DNA of 64,000 nt from Piromyces finnis. Its lineage: Eukaryota > Neocallimastigomycota > Neocallimastigomycetes > Neocallimastigales > Neocallimastigaceae. Shown piece by piece: positions 1 to 12,632 of the stretch; the first letter of the stretch is position 1, and each line of letters starts with the position of its first letter. The stretch lies in the NCBI GenBank assembly GCA_002104945.1, contig MCFH01000075.1:124001-188000 (forward strand), given 5' to 3'. The position numbers and the translations under genes were made by a program. The notes below the pieces were generated by a model. That model was not told the origin of the DNA. It was given only the letters and a program-made list of their open reading frames with translations, and did not search any database.

Positions 1-121
1 TAGCGTTTGTTTTAATAATTATTAATTTCTAAAACTATTTTTTTCAATTTCGATTTAATAAATTAAAATAAAGAATTACTATAAATGACTTATAATAATT
101 TAAAATTCATTATAATTTGAA

Positions 122-1573
122 TTAATTGGTTTTAGTTTGAGCAGATAACCAAGCCCACATGTTACCATCAACGGAACAATTGGCATTGGTAACATAATTA
201 TTGGTGGAAGTAAGTTCACCACCTTCAATAGTAATGTTAGTAAAGTCAGCAAGAGTCTTGGAATTATCGAATTCCTTCTTAACATCATCATTGAAAGCAT
301 AAACCCAAGCGTAGTGACCAAAGTAAACGGATGATGGATCATCAGAACCAACAACACGATCTTTTAAGGTAAAGTGAACATTCTTAGCACCAGCATTAAT
401 TAATCTGTAGTAAGATGGGATGGTTGTCATTAATGGGTTAACGGTAGTATCATCTTCAGATTGTAAGAACCAAATATTGTAATCCTTAACTTGTTCAATC
501 ATTTCATCAGAAATGTTTTTGTTCATGTAGGCTTCACAGATTGGATAGAAAGCAGTGAAATAGTCACCATGTTCAAACATTAAATTCATAGTCATGTATC
601 CACCATTGGAGCAACCACCAAGGTAAATTCTACTAGTATCAATATCAGGGTTACTGGCAACATAATCTTGAATAGCTTCGAATAAAGCAGCATCATACTT
701 TGATCTTTGTCTTTCACCAGCTGGAGTATTATCATTGTATGTACCATCACCCTTGTCCATCCACATAGTTGGATTTTGAACAGCAAGAACGTAAGCACCT
801 CTTTGGGAACCAGTAGTAAAGTATTTTTGAATTTCATATCTTGAAAGGGCAGTAACTTCATTACCTAATAAAGCAATATCAATATCATGACCACCTTCAC
901 CAGCACCATGTAACCAAATAAGTAATGGATTCTTAACACCATCAGTTTCAGCACCTACTGGAGTAAAAGCAGCACGTTGTAAAGTGAAATCAGCATTAGT
1001 TGGTTGGAAAGTATCTTTTTTCCAGGTAGCAGTTTCTGGAATAACATAATTTTCCATTAAATTCTTCTTGTAAGTGGTCCAAACGTTTTCGTTACCATAT
1101 TCAGTTCCACCAACCTTGAAAGTCTTATTGTCAGCTAAATCTAATTCTAATTCATAAGAAGTAGCCCAATCATTTAAACCGGTGGCATTATCATAGACGA
1201 ATGGACTAGCATCACCAAAGGAAGCATTTATGAAATCAATGTAAACAGTACCAACCTTTAATAAGAAAGTTAAATATTTAGTGGCAGCATCAGTAATTTT
1301 AACACCATTGGCATCTGATGAGTAAACATCAATAATTTCACGTTCAGCACCTTCAGTTTTAATTATGAAAGTTTCTTTGTCAAAACCAAAAACAACATCT
1401 TCAAATTCAACAACAATCTTTGGGACGGCTGGACCCCATTCATAACCTTGAACAAACATTTGAGCATTAACAGCAGTTTCTACAGTGGTATAATCAATAG
1501 CACCACCTAAAACTGAAGTAAAGAGGAAGGTTAAAGCATATAAAAATGCTTGAATAAATATTGTTTGATTCAT
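122..1573 (-). CDS. Secreted esterase/peptidase-like alpha/beta hydrolase with N-terminal Ig-like domain (copy A)
   Basis: Intronless, 483 aa. The start is the ATG at 1573; the frame stays open upstream but offers only a TTG. Residues 1-20 (MNQTIFIQAFLYALTFLFTS) form a hydrophobic signal peptide, so the product is probably secreted. An N-terminal region beginning QGYEWGPAVPK resembles the Ig-like domain that precedes EstA-type esterases. A catalytic alpha/beta-hydrolase domain follows, with oxyanion-hole motif HGAGEGG, nucleophile elbow GCSNGG (Ser322), an acid candidate in SEDDTTV and a His candidate in GHYAWVYAF. Enzymes of this kind (PHB-depolymerase/CE1-like, common in rumen Firmicutes) hydrolyse esters on plant polymers or peptides; the substrate cannot be read from the sequence. 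A close paralogue lies at 7661-9124 on the same strand. No introns and bacterial-type architecture suggest horizontal acquisition followed by duplication (inference). Confidence 0.85.
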   Translation of the reverse strand: MNQTIFIQAFLYALTFLFTSVLGGAIDYTTVETAVNAQMFVQGYEWGPAVPKIVVEFEDVVFGFDKETFIIKTEGAEREIIDVYSSDANGVKITDAATKYLTFLLKVGTVYIDFINASFGDASPFVYDNATGLNDWATSYELELDLADNKTFKVGGTEYGNENVWTTYKKNLMENYVIPETATWKKDTFQPTNADFTLQRAAFTPVGAETDGVKNPLLIWLHGAGEGGHDIDIALLGNEVTALSRYEIQKYFTTGSQRGAYVLAVQNPTMWMDKGDGTYNDNTPAGERQRSKYDAALFEAIQDYVASNPDIDTSRIYLGGCSNGGYMTMNLMFEHGDYFTAFYPICEAYMNKNISDEMIEQVKDYNIWFLQSEDDTTVNPLMTTIPSYYRLINAGAKNVHFTLKDRVVGSDDPSSVYFGHYAWVYAFNDDVKKEFDNSKTLADFTNITIEGGELTSTNNYVTNANCSVDGNMWAWLSAQTKTN

Positions 1574-3409
1574 ATTTTGATTATTTAATTTTTTTTTAAA
1601 ATATTGCGAATATAATGAAAAAATATTTTGTACCAATACTTTATTTATATAAGAAAATGTATATATATAATAAATAAGCCCTTTTTTTTTTTTTTTTCTA
1701 AATCAAAACTACCGTTATATTAATTATTGAATAGAATATTACGTTACACATTTTTTTAATATATATATATGTAAAATATAAATGAATATAAACAAGTTCT
1801 TGATATTATATATATTTTAATTCTCCTATAATACATTTTAATTTATAAAATTATTTTTTCTTTTTTACTTTTGATATATTGATTTTGATATAAATAATCC
1901 TTTAATTTATTAGATTTAATTTTTAAATGTACAAAATTTTTCTTTGGTTACACAAAAGTATAACCAACTTTTAGTTGTTACCGTAAACAATATTAAATAA
2001 TAATATTGCTTAAATATAAGGGAAATTAAATAAATAATTTAGTTTAATTAAGGTTGAGACTTTTTTTTTGTGATAAATTGATTTAAATATTCTATAGTGA
2101 AGTTTTAATTGTAGAGTTAGAAAAAAATGATAGTGGATCTACTAAGGAGAATTAAATTTTGATTTTAATAAAAAAAAGCTCTTTTTTTTTTTAACTTTTA
2201 TAATTTATTTAATAAATTACAAAAATTATAATACCATTGTTCTACTCTTATACAATTTTATAACTTTACAAGTTTATGTTTATAATAATAATAATTAAAA
2301 AAAAAAAAACATTAAAAATTGTTGCCTTAAAAAAAATATAGAAAATAAACAATTCATTTTTATTATTAAATAAACTTTTGTTACACTAAAAAATTTTTTT
2401 TATTAATAAAATTTTCAATACAAAAAAGGAAAGTTATGATAAAATGAAGGTGAAACCATACTACTTTTTTTCCAAAAACAAAACAAAAAAAAGTTGATAC
2501 AAATTATAGTAAAGAAAATTTGCCTTTATATTTATTCAAGTCATCTTTTTTCATAAGAGAGAATAAACATCATATTTATTTTTTATATGTTAAATTAATC
2601 ATAATAAACATTTATTTTATTATATTTTATAAAAATATTTGACCATTTAATTATTTAAATACTTTTATATAGGATAGAAGCTATAATACTATTTGAATCT
2701 TATGAAATATTATAACACCCTCTTTAAGAAAGAGTAAATTATATATATATTATATTTATTTAAATATTTGTATAATAATTAATATGATAAAAAAATTAAT
2801 ATTAAACAAATAATAATGACAAAAAGTGATACTTTAAAAGCGATTATGAAAAATTATAAAGAAGAAATGAATTATTATATAAACAAATTAGTTATTAATA
2901 AATATTTAATTCTTTAAGCATGAATGTTTAATATAAGTAAAAGTATAATTAATATTTTATTAGATAATGTCTCTTTTCATAAATAATAATACTATAATGA
3001 TTATTAATAATAGCGATAATTAATATTGATGGTAATGATAATAATATCATTATTAATATTATTATTATATTAATATTATTAATTATTTCTTTTTTTATAG
3101 TTTATTTGTTTTAAAAAAGAAATCCGCAAATTCGTAATATTTTACTTTTTTTCAATTTTCTAAATTAATTTAAAATTTCTGTAAATTATTAACGGCAGGT
3201 AATATTGAGATTATCATTTTTAAATACTAATAAACTACTGGCTAATAAAGTGTTACACACAACGGTATATAGTTTTATTTGAAATATTTGATAAAAGTAT
3301 GAAATGTACACAATGTATACAAAATACATTATAATTATTTTTATTTAAGTATTACATAATTATATATTTCATTCATTATATCATTATATATACTAAATGC
3401 TATATAATT
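1574..3409. other. AT-rich intergenic region upstream of esterase A
   Basis: Very A+T-rich with many homopolymer runs, holding the 5' flank and presumably the promoter of esterase A. I see no ORF with coding character, no RNA gene and no clear regulatory motif. Short ATT/ATA-rich stretches occur near 2980-3080. Confidence 0.5.
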
Positions 3410-4098
3410 GGTAGTGGGAAAATTGTCCATCTAAATTGGAGCTTAATTTAACTAAATTTTTTTGAAAAATTTTTTTTGGAAAATTTTTGCCACTTTTTCG
3501 AAATTTTTCTGGCTAGAATTCTGCCTGAGGAAAAATTTCTTCTGGCCAGAAAGTCTGGCTAAAATCGCCCAAAATCTAAGATTTATACTAAATCCACAGG
3601 CACTGAAAATCCGCAGATGTCAGTGCCTGTGGATTTTCCCACTGGGTTTGCCATGGGTTGGGTTATGATATTCAGGTAAGTATAAATGAACTTTCTAATT
3701 TACTACTATGATAATAACACTCGTCTAGCCGGCCTGAGAGGGTCTAATGTACATGGTATATTCCAAATTAGAACTTAATAAGTGGTGACTTAGGCTATGC
3801 CAAAAACACATAATATTCTTTAATCAATTTAAGTGTAAACATTAGGGGGCGGTTGACACGTGATCAAATTGACTATAAGAGGCTTAGCATTGTAGTTGTG
3901 AAATATCGTACAACGACATGCATCTAATGTACATGGATTAAGTGAGCGTCGAAGCTGAAGAAACAGTATGACAGACCAGGAGGGTCACAACCACCTAGCA
4001 ATAGGAATGAGCCAACGTTTCTCTAAGAACCACCATTGGAGCTAACTCTGATCGATGGGAGAAATGCACTCGGAAGTTAAAAAAAAAAAAAAAAAAAT
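3410..4098 (+). mobile_element. Poly(A)-tailed GC-richer island, candidate SINE or 5'-truncated LINE fragment
   Basis: A block of visibly higher G+C in a very AT-rich surround, ending abruptly in a run of about 19 A after CACTCGGAAGTT (A-run from about 4079 to 4097). That is the 3' structure expected of a retroposed non-LTR element or SINE. Inside are a perfect 17-bp inverted repeat (3590-3636), a 14-bp direct repeat TCTAATGTACATGG (3743-3756 and 3923-3936), and a 5' part (3506-3578) related to 7028-7099. The only ORF, at 3462-3668, is Phe/Leu-rich and not convincing as protein. I found no clear target-site duplication, so the 5' edge is approximate. It could also be a structured non-coding RNA gene or an old composite repeat. 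Confidence 0.5.
3590..3636. repeat. Perfect 17-bp inverted repeat (hairpin, 13-nt loop)
   Basis: Arms 3590-3606 (AAATCCACAGGCACTGA) and 3620-3636 are exact reverse complements around a 13-nt loop. The stem contains nine G:C pairs, unusual for this genome. It lies inside the poly(A)-tailed island. Confidence 0.85.
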
Positions 4099-4576
4099 AT
4101 TTTATAAAACCATGGTAAATTGAGTATAAAGCATCCAATAGCAATACTTTAATATACTAATGTTGACAATTAAGTGATATCATTTATTCATATTATAGGT
4201 ATAAAAATATGTATATATAAGGAGGTAATATTTCATATTTGTTATAATCAAATAATAGTCATTATTATTATTTTTGTGAAATACATTATATACATAAAAT
4301 TGTTAATAATTATGATTAAATTTAAGATACTTAAATAGCAATAACCTTTTATTATTTTTTTAATGTGTAGAAATTATATAGAAAAATTATATATCATGAT
4401 GGTATTAATATATTTCTTAATGTATATTATAATAACACTTTTTCCCCTTACATTATTTAATATTTTTAAATATATTCATAGTTAATTACAATATCAATAC
4501 TTTTTTTATAGTATATACTCATTAACATATTTATTTATTGCTTACCAATTATTCATTAATTCTATATTTTTGGACT

Positions 4577-4790
4577 TTATTATTTAATATTTTAATATTT
4601 CATTATTTCATTACTACCATCAAGAGATAATATACAAATTTTTATCATTATTATTATTAATATTAATAGTTATTAAACATTTATTATTATTTAATATTTT
4701 AATATTTCATTATTTCATTACTACCATCAAGAGATAATATACAAATTTTTATCATTGTTATTATTAATATTAATAGTTATTAAACATTTA
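4577..4790. repeat. 107-bp tandem duplication (two copies, one substitution seen)
   Basis: Copy 1 at 4577-4683 and copy 2 at 4684-4790 match throughout as far as I can read, with one A-to-G difference (ATCATTATTATT versus ATCATTGTTATT). Both contain the non-simple core CTACCATCAAGAGATAATA, so this is a true segmental duplication and not microsatellite drift. The rest of 4099-5141 is AT-rich without genes. Confidence 0.9.
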
Positions 4791-5141
4791 TTAAATATAT
4801 TAGTACATATTGTCTCTATTTGAATTATTTTTTATTCATAAATATTATAATTGTAGGTTTAGTAATATTTTAAAATATATTTTAAGTAGTATTGTTTCTA
4901 AAATAAATTTGTTTACTTTTTTTTTTTTTTTTTTTTTCTATTTATTTATTTCTTATATTCTCATTCTCAGCTTTTTTCTGAAACCTTGATATAAAATATC
5001 AAAATACATATAAAAACTATTGAATAAATAGCTTACTTATTATAAAATAGTACATTACAATATAAGCGATTTTAAAATATTGACATAGTTTATTATAGTT
5101 AAATTTTAATACAATATTTATATATTTTGAATTATTTTTTT

Positions 5142-5169
5142 AAAATAAATAAATAAATAAATAAATAAG

Positions 5170-5252
<83 letters not shown>

Positions 5253-5254
5253 AT
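5142..5254. repeat. (AAAT)n microsatellite
   Basis: About 113 bp of AAAT/TAAA repeats with one AAGT interruption near 5168. It lies in intergenic DNA between the esterase genes. Confidence 0.95.
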
Positions 5255-5789
5255 CATATTAATTATTATTTTATAATAATTAAAAATAAAAAAAAAGATT
5301 TCAATATTATAATTATATTTATTCTATTGAAAGAAGAGATATTATATATTAATAATAATAATGTTACTCTAAAAAAAAAATCATCATTATTTCCATTATA
5401 ATATTAATTATATTAATATATTAAAATCAAATATTTTTAAAATACAAAATACAATATATTATAATAACAATATTGTTATTATTATAGATATTTTAAATAA
5501 ATAAAAGTGAAATTGGATGATAACGTCCTATTAAAAAAAAGCAATAGAAAGTAAGAAAGGAAAATTTAGACATTATAAATTTCGTAGATATTGCATCAAA
5601 AAAGGTCACCCACTTAAATATAATTCATTTTCTAATAAAACATGGCATCAATAAGGATATAATATATTAATGTTTACCTCCAAATTTGATCATATTGAAT
5701 ATGGTGGTAGATTGTATAATTAATAATAAACTTGATATTAATGAAGTAGATAATATATAATAAAATTGATATTAATGAAATAACAATAG

Positions 5790-5924
5790 AAAAGCTACAT
5801 TAAAGAACTTTGCGATGCAATTTCAGAAACGGCAAAATTATTGTATCATAAAACTTTTTCGAAAGAAAGTAATGAATCAGATACAATACCAACAATTACA
5901 ATAACAACTACTGAAGACTTTTAA
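5790..5924 (+). pseudogene. Coding-like orphan fragment, possible gene relic
   Basis: A 44-residue open stretch beginning KSYIKELCDAISETAK and ending in ITTTEDF plus TAA has balanced amino-acid use unlike the low-complexity ORFs typical of this background. TAG and TAA lie in frame just upstream, and the preceding sequence (about 5560-5789) shows protein-like pieces such as FLIKHGINKD and LDINEV only in shifted frames. Those pieces recall degenerate ankyrin-type repeats, but the family is not identified. The most likely explanation is a decayed gene; a last exon of a missed gene is possible. Confidence 0.3.
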
Positions 5925-7027
5925 TATAATATATTTATGACTTTTTATTTTATAATTAATATATATTTAGATTTTATTATCCGTTAGAACTAAATTACAA
6001 TTTAAAATTTTTTATGAATTATTAGAATATTTAAATAAAAAAAATTCTGAATTTATAAGTTCTAATTATTTAAAAAACAATATGTTAATGCTATTTTATA
6101 ATAAAGAGCTCTTTTCATTCAATAAAAAAATAATAATAAAGATTTTATAAAATATAATTAATTCTCTTACACTAAATAAACTTAAATTACAAAATTTAAA
6201 GTTTCTACAAGTTTTTATAATTGAAATTTTATTATAACTCATAAAAATTATTCACTATTACAAAAAAAAAAAAAAAATAAACATATTCGTAAAAATACAT
6301 CTTTCTAAATCTTTTTTTTTAAACATACACACAACCTTTCATGTATAAAGGTATGTTGAAAATATATATAAAAAAAGTAAATATTTAATACTAAAGTTCA
6401 TTGGTTATGATAGTTTCATATTACCTACCAATTACCTAGAGAGTAAATTTTAAATAGTATTAAGCTTGATGATATTATTATATTAACATAATAAAATATA
6501 TATTATTTTATAATTTTTAATAATTTTTAATATACACTTAAATAAACATTTACTATTTTAAAATTATATTATTTTTAATATATATGTCAATAGAGTTTAA
6601 AGAAGCACAAAAAAAAAAAATAAAATCTTATTAAATATTAAAAGGGAAATTTTTATTAATTTTTAGTAATTTATCTCATTTTAAAATCTCAAAATTATAT
6701 AAAATAAAGTTTATATATTAATTAATTTTTATATTAATTAATTTTATTATTGTTTCACAAAAAATAAAAACAATGTGATTTTTTTTTTTATTAAAACATC
6801 GAAATTTAAATTAGTTGTAGTTTTCAGAGAAACATTTAAAAGTGATGGCTGATGAAATTCCAAAAGTTAAATCATATTAAACTATCAGCAAAATTCAACC
6901 TTAAAAATTTTGTTGTTGTTTGTTTGTTGAATTTATTTAATATTTCTTTAATACATCCTTTTTTTTACACCTAACATTCTAAATTGAAAATTATATTTTT
7001 TTATTTCGATTTAACTACAAAAAAAAA
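5925..7027. other. AT-rich intergenic DNA
   Basis: No gene is supported. A tiny ORF at about 6845-6880 (MADEIPKVKSY then stop) has coding-like composition but no continuation; it may be a fragment. TTAATTAATTT duplications occur near 6718-6750. Confidence 0.4.
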
Positions 7028-7099
7028 TTCTTGCTAAAAGTCTAGCAGAGGTCGAGTTTATTCTGGCTAAAAAGCTTGGTTAAAATCGTCAAAAATCTA
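7028..7099 (+). repeat. Degenerate second copy of the 3506-3578 repeat
   Basis: Aligns by eye to the 5' part of the island at 3410-4098: shared order TTCTGGCTA, then TTAAAATCG, then AAAATCTA, with several substitutions and small gaps. The preceding bases (GATTTAACTA) also resemble the sequence upstream of the first copy. The poly(A) 3' part and the 17-bp hairpin are not present here. Confidence 0.55.
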
Positions 7100-7201
7100 G
7101 AAGAAAATTACTAATTCATCTCAATTTTTAATCATTTTGATAAAATATGAAATTATTAATAATAAATTTACAATAGAAAAATCTAAATAAGTTCAGTTAC
7201 A

Positions 7202-7274
7202 ATCTAGTAAAAAAAATCACGGCCATCAAATGGCTCAGATCCCTACAACAAAAAACCGTGTACTTTTACTAGAT
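7202..7274. repeat. Nested inverted repeats forming a 73-nt multi-stem hairpin
   Basis: The outer arms ATCTAGTAAAA (7202-7212) and TTTTACTAGAT (7264-7274) are perfect complements. Inside them CACGG (7218-7222) pairs with CCGTG (7256-7260), and GCCAT (7222-7226) can pair with ATGGC (7230-7234). The ordered nesting and local GC enrichment suggest a structured RNA or a small inverted-repeat element. I recognise no ribozyme or riboswitch consensus. It lies about 100 bp downstream of the degenerate repeat copy. The rest of 7275-7660 is AT-rich 3' flank of esterase B. Confidence 0.6.
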
Positions 7275-7660
7275 CATCAATATCAATTCCGTCTGTAGTA
7301 ATGTATATCTATTTTTGGGATAATCAAACATAAACAATAAAAATACCTTTACACACTTTTTAGATTTATTTATTTATTTATTTTTATTATAGTTTTTTTT
7401 TTTTTTTATTTTTTAACAATAAAGTTTTTTTTTTATTTTTAATTTAATATTTATTTTCTTTTTATAGTTTTTATATGAAAATAAATAAATCTATTTTTAT
7501 AATATTACACATTTTACATTATATATCAATTCTTCAATTTTTTTTTTAAAAAAAAAGAAAAATTATAGTAATTCATTAAATTTTTTAATAAATTATTTTT
7601 ATATATATATTTAGTTTTTTATTTTTATATCTATCTATAATAAAAAGATTATTTTTAAAT

Positions 7661-9124
7661 TTACTTAGTTTGAGAAGCTAACCAAGCCCACATGTTACCA
7701 TCCTTAGAACAGTTAGCGTTGGTAACGTAATTGTCCTTTGAAGTTAAAACACCTTCTTCAATAGTGATGTTATCATAATCTTCAAGAACCTTGGCATTAT
7801 CGAATTGTTCCTTAACATCATCATTGAAAGCGTAAACCCATGAATAGTGACCCATATAAACAGCAGAAGCATCATCAACACCCTTAACATGATCCTTTAA
7901 AGTGAAGTGAACATTCTTTGCACCAGCATTAATTAATCTGTAGAATGATGGAATAGTTGTCATTAATGGATCAACAGTAGTATCATCTTCAGATTGTAAG
8001 AACCAGATATTGTAGTCCTTAACTTGTTCAATCATTTCATCAGAAATGTTCTTGTTCATGTAGGCTTCACAAATTGGGTAGAAAGCAGTGAAGAAATCAC
8101 CATGTTCAAACATTAAGTTCATGGTCATGTATCCACCATTGGAACAACCACCGAGGTAAATTCTCTTGGTATCAATATCATCATTGCTTTCAACGTAATC
8201 CTTAATAGCAGCGAATAAAGCAGCATCATAGTAAGACTTTTGCTTTTCACCAGCTGGAATATCATCATTGTAAGTACCATCACCCTTGTCCATCCACATT
8301 GTTGGAGTTTGGACAATAAGAACGTAAGCACCCTTTTGCTTTTCAGTAGTGAAATACTTTTGAATTTCACCTTCTCTGGAAAGAGCAACAACTTCATTAC
8401 CAAGTAAAGGAATATCGGTATCAACACCACCTTCACCAGCACCATGTAACCAAATGATTAATGGGTTCTTAACACCATCAGTAGCAGCACCCTTTGGAGT
8501 AAAGGAAGCACGTTGTAAGGTAATTTTATCACTCTTGTTGGTGAATGAATCCTTCTTCCAAACAGCAGTTTCTGGAACAATGAAATTTTTCATTAAATCC
8601 TTTTTGTAGGTAGTCCATTCATTTTTGTTACCATATTCAAAATCACCGATTTTGAAACTCTTACCTTCAGCTAAGTCTAATTCTAATTCAAATGATTCAG
8701 CCCATTTGTTTACAAAGGCAACGAAATCATAAGTAAATGGACTAGCATCACCAACAGATGAATTCATAAATTCAATGAATAAAGTACCAACCTTTAAGTC
8801 AAAGGAAACATACTTTGAAGCAGATTCAGTTTCCTTACCTTCCTTATCAGAATTGTAAACATCAATGATTTCACGAGTAGTGTTAGCAGTTTTAATTAAG
8901 AATGTATCTTTATCAAATCCAGTGACATCATCTTCAAATTCTACAATAATTTTTGGAACAGCTGGACCCCATTCATAACCTTGAACAATCATTTGAGCGT
9001 TGACGGCATTTTTAGCGTCAACTGGGGCAACTGGTTTTGGCTTAGTTACATAACACTTTTTTCCAAAAGTGGAAAGAATTAATAATGCAAAAGCAAACAA
9101 ATTAACAAAATTCTTATTAATCAT
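7661..9124 (-). CDS. Secreted esterase/peptidase-like alpha/beta hydrolase with N-terminal Ig-like domain (copy B)
   Basis: Intronless, 487 aa, ATG at 9124. The N-terminus INKNFVNLFAFALLILSTFG is a signal peptide, followed by a short Lys/Pro-rich linker. The Ig-like region starts QGYEWGPAVPK, and the hydrolase domain has HGAGEGG, GCSNGG (Ser328), SEDDTTV and GHYSWVYAF in the same order as copy A. From the nucleophile elbow to the acid motif the two proteins are almost identical, while signal peptides and the N-terminal halves diverge more. Synonymous differences are scattered through the conserved block, so strong selection explains the identity better than very recent gene conversion. The likely role is extracellular ester or peptide hydrolysis during plant-fibre breakdown; the exact substrate is unknown. 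Same orientation as copy A, about 6.1 kb away, indicating tandem duplication with later insertion of repeats between them. Confidence 0.85.
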   Translation of the reverse strand: MINKNFVNLFAFALLILSTFGKKCYVTKPKPVAPVDAKNAVNAQMIVQGYEWGPAVPKIIVEFEDDVTGFDKDTFLIKTANTTREIIDVYNSDKEGKETESASKYVSFDLKVGTLFIEFMNSSVGDASPFTYDFVAFVNKWAESFELELDLAEGKSFKIGDFEYGNKNEWTTYKKDLMKNFIVPETAVWKKDSFTNKSDKITLQRASFTPKGAATDGVKNPLIIWLHGAGEGGVDTDIPLLGNEVVALSREGEIQKYFTTEKQKGAYVLIVQTPTMWMDKGDGTYNDDIPAGEKQKSYYDAALFAAIKDYVESNDDIDTKRIYLGGCSNGGYMTMNLMFEHGDFFTAFYPICEAYMNKNISDEMIEQVKDYNIWFLQSEDDTTVDPLMTTIPSFYRLINAGAKNVHFTLKDHVKGVDDASAVYMGHYSWVYAFNDDVKEQFDNAKVLEDYDNITIEEGVLTSKDNYVTNANCSKDGNMWAWLASQTK

Positions 9125-11494
<2,370 letters not shown>

Positions 11495-12632
11495 TAGAAT
11501 AATAATAGAATTTTTGAATAATTGTGTCAGTGGATTTCTGTGGTAAAGCCTTTAGTTAATAAGGAAACAATCAATATTCAACTAAATCTTTAAGATTATC
11601 AAAACTGTTTTTCATTTTATAAAAAATCAAAAAATATTATTGAAAATAATTTGTTTAAAATCACCACTAACGCACAAAACGTAAAAAAAAAAAAAAAATT
11701 ATATCTAATTGATAAAGAAAAACATAAATTACACCTTTATAAACTAAAAAATTGACTAGATCCACTGAATATTAAATAGTTTAGCCATAATAAACAATTT
11801 TATGAAAATTTTGTTAAAATGTTGGTTCAATATTAAACCTTTTTTAATTAATGATTATTTAGTTAAATTGTATGGAAAACATAAAATTTACTTCTTACTT
11901 AAATATAGTAATAATAATGATAATAATCAAGAAATGGAAATATATGATAAATCATTATTTGTAATAAATAAAATAATTTTTATTTTTTTATTTTTTATTT
12001 ATTTTTTTTTTTATTTTTTATTTTTTCATTTTGCTTTATGTTTACTATTTATAATATATGAATTTTCGTTTATCTGATGATTTTTAAGAATTATTATTTA
12101 TGGAACTTCGTATAAAAGAAAAAAAAAGCAAAAATCTTTACTATTTTTTTCTATACAAAAATAAATTGGTAAAATAATATAAATATAAAAATAAAGATTA
12201 TGATGGGATAATAATAAATTTATATAATTTTATAATATTGAATGAGTTAATATTAATAATATAATATATAAAAATAAATATGAATAGATAATTTTGATAA
12301 TTTATACTATGGATTTTAATTGCTATAGCAATTAAATAGATTAATAATGCTTTTTTTTTTTTTTTTGTTTTTGTTTTTGTTTTTTGCATTTGTATGTTTT
12401 GTTATTTTCTGGTTTATTTACTTATATTATCTTTACTTTTTGATATTATTAATTAAAATGAATGAAACTATTATGAAACTTTTATATTTAAAAAAAATAT
12501 TTATGAGACTTTTTTATTATATATATATTAGTTATAATCATGAGAATGAATTTATGAGATACGTTATTATTTTTAAAAAAATTTAAATAAATATAGATAT
12601 TTCTTGATTCAACAAGACTTTATGATACTAAA
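11495..12632. other. AT-rich intergenic region downstream of the zinc-finger gene
   Basis: ORFs here (11802-12077 on +, 12198-12389 on -, 12347-12586 on +) are made of Phe/Leu/Ile/Asn/Lys runs and overlap each other on both strands. None has a family signature, so I do not call them genes. Weak coding-like strings in different frames between 11640 and 11950 could be relics. Confidence 0.4.

Noticed and set aside
541-660. Very recent gene conversion between the two esterases
   Set aside because: The protein block is nearly identical to 8041-8170, but several synonymous differences are scattered through the DNA, so purifying selection suffices.
3462-3668. 68-codon ORF within the poly(A)-tailed island
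   Set aside because: Composition is Phe/Leu/Lys-heavy from T- and A-runs, and the ORF spans the perfect hairpin. No domain or conserved pattern is visible.
5142-5254. CRISPR-like or telomeric array
   Set aside because: It is a simple AAAT microsatellite with no spacers. No CRISPR array, IS element or prokaryotic operon structure occurs in the window.
11802-12586. Three overlapping low-complexity ORFs on both strands
   Set aside because: They overlap each other, consist of homopolymer-derived Phe/Leu/Ile/Lys, and lack any motif. Only a weak relic reading was noted.
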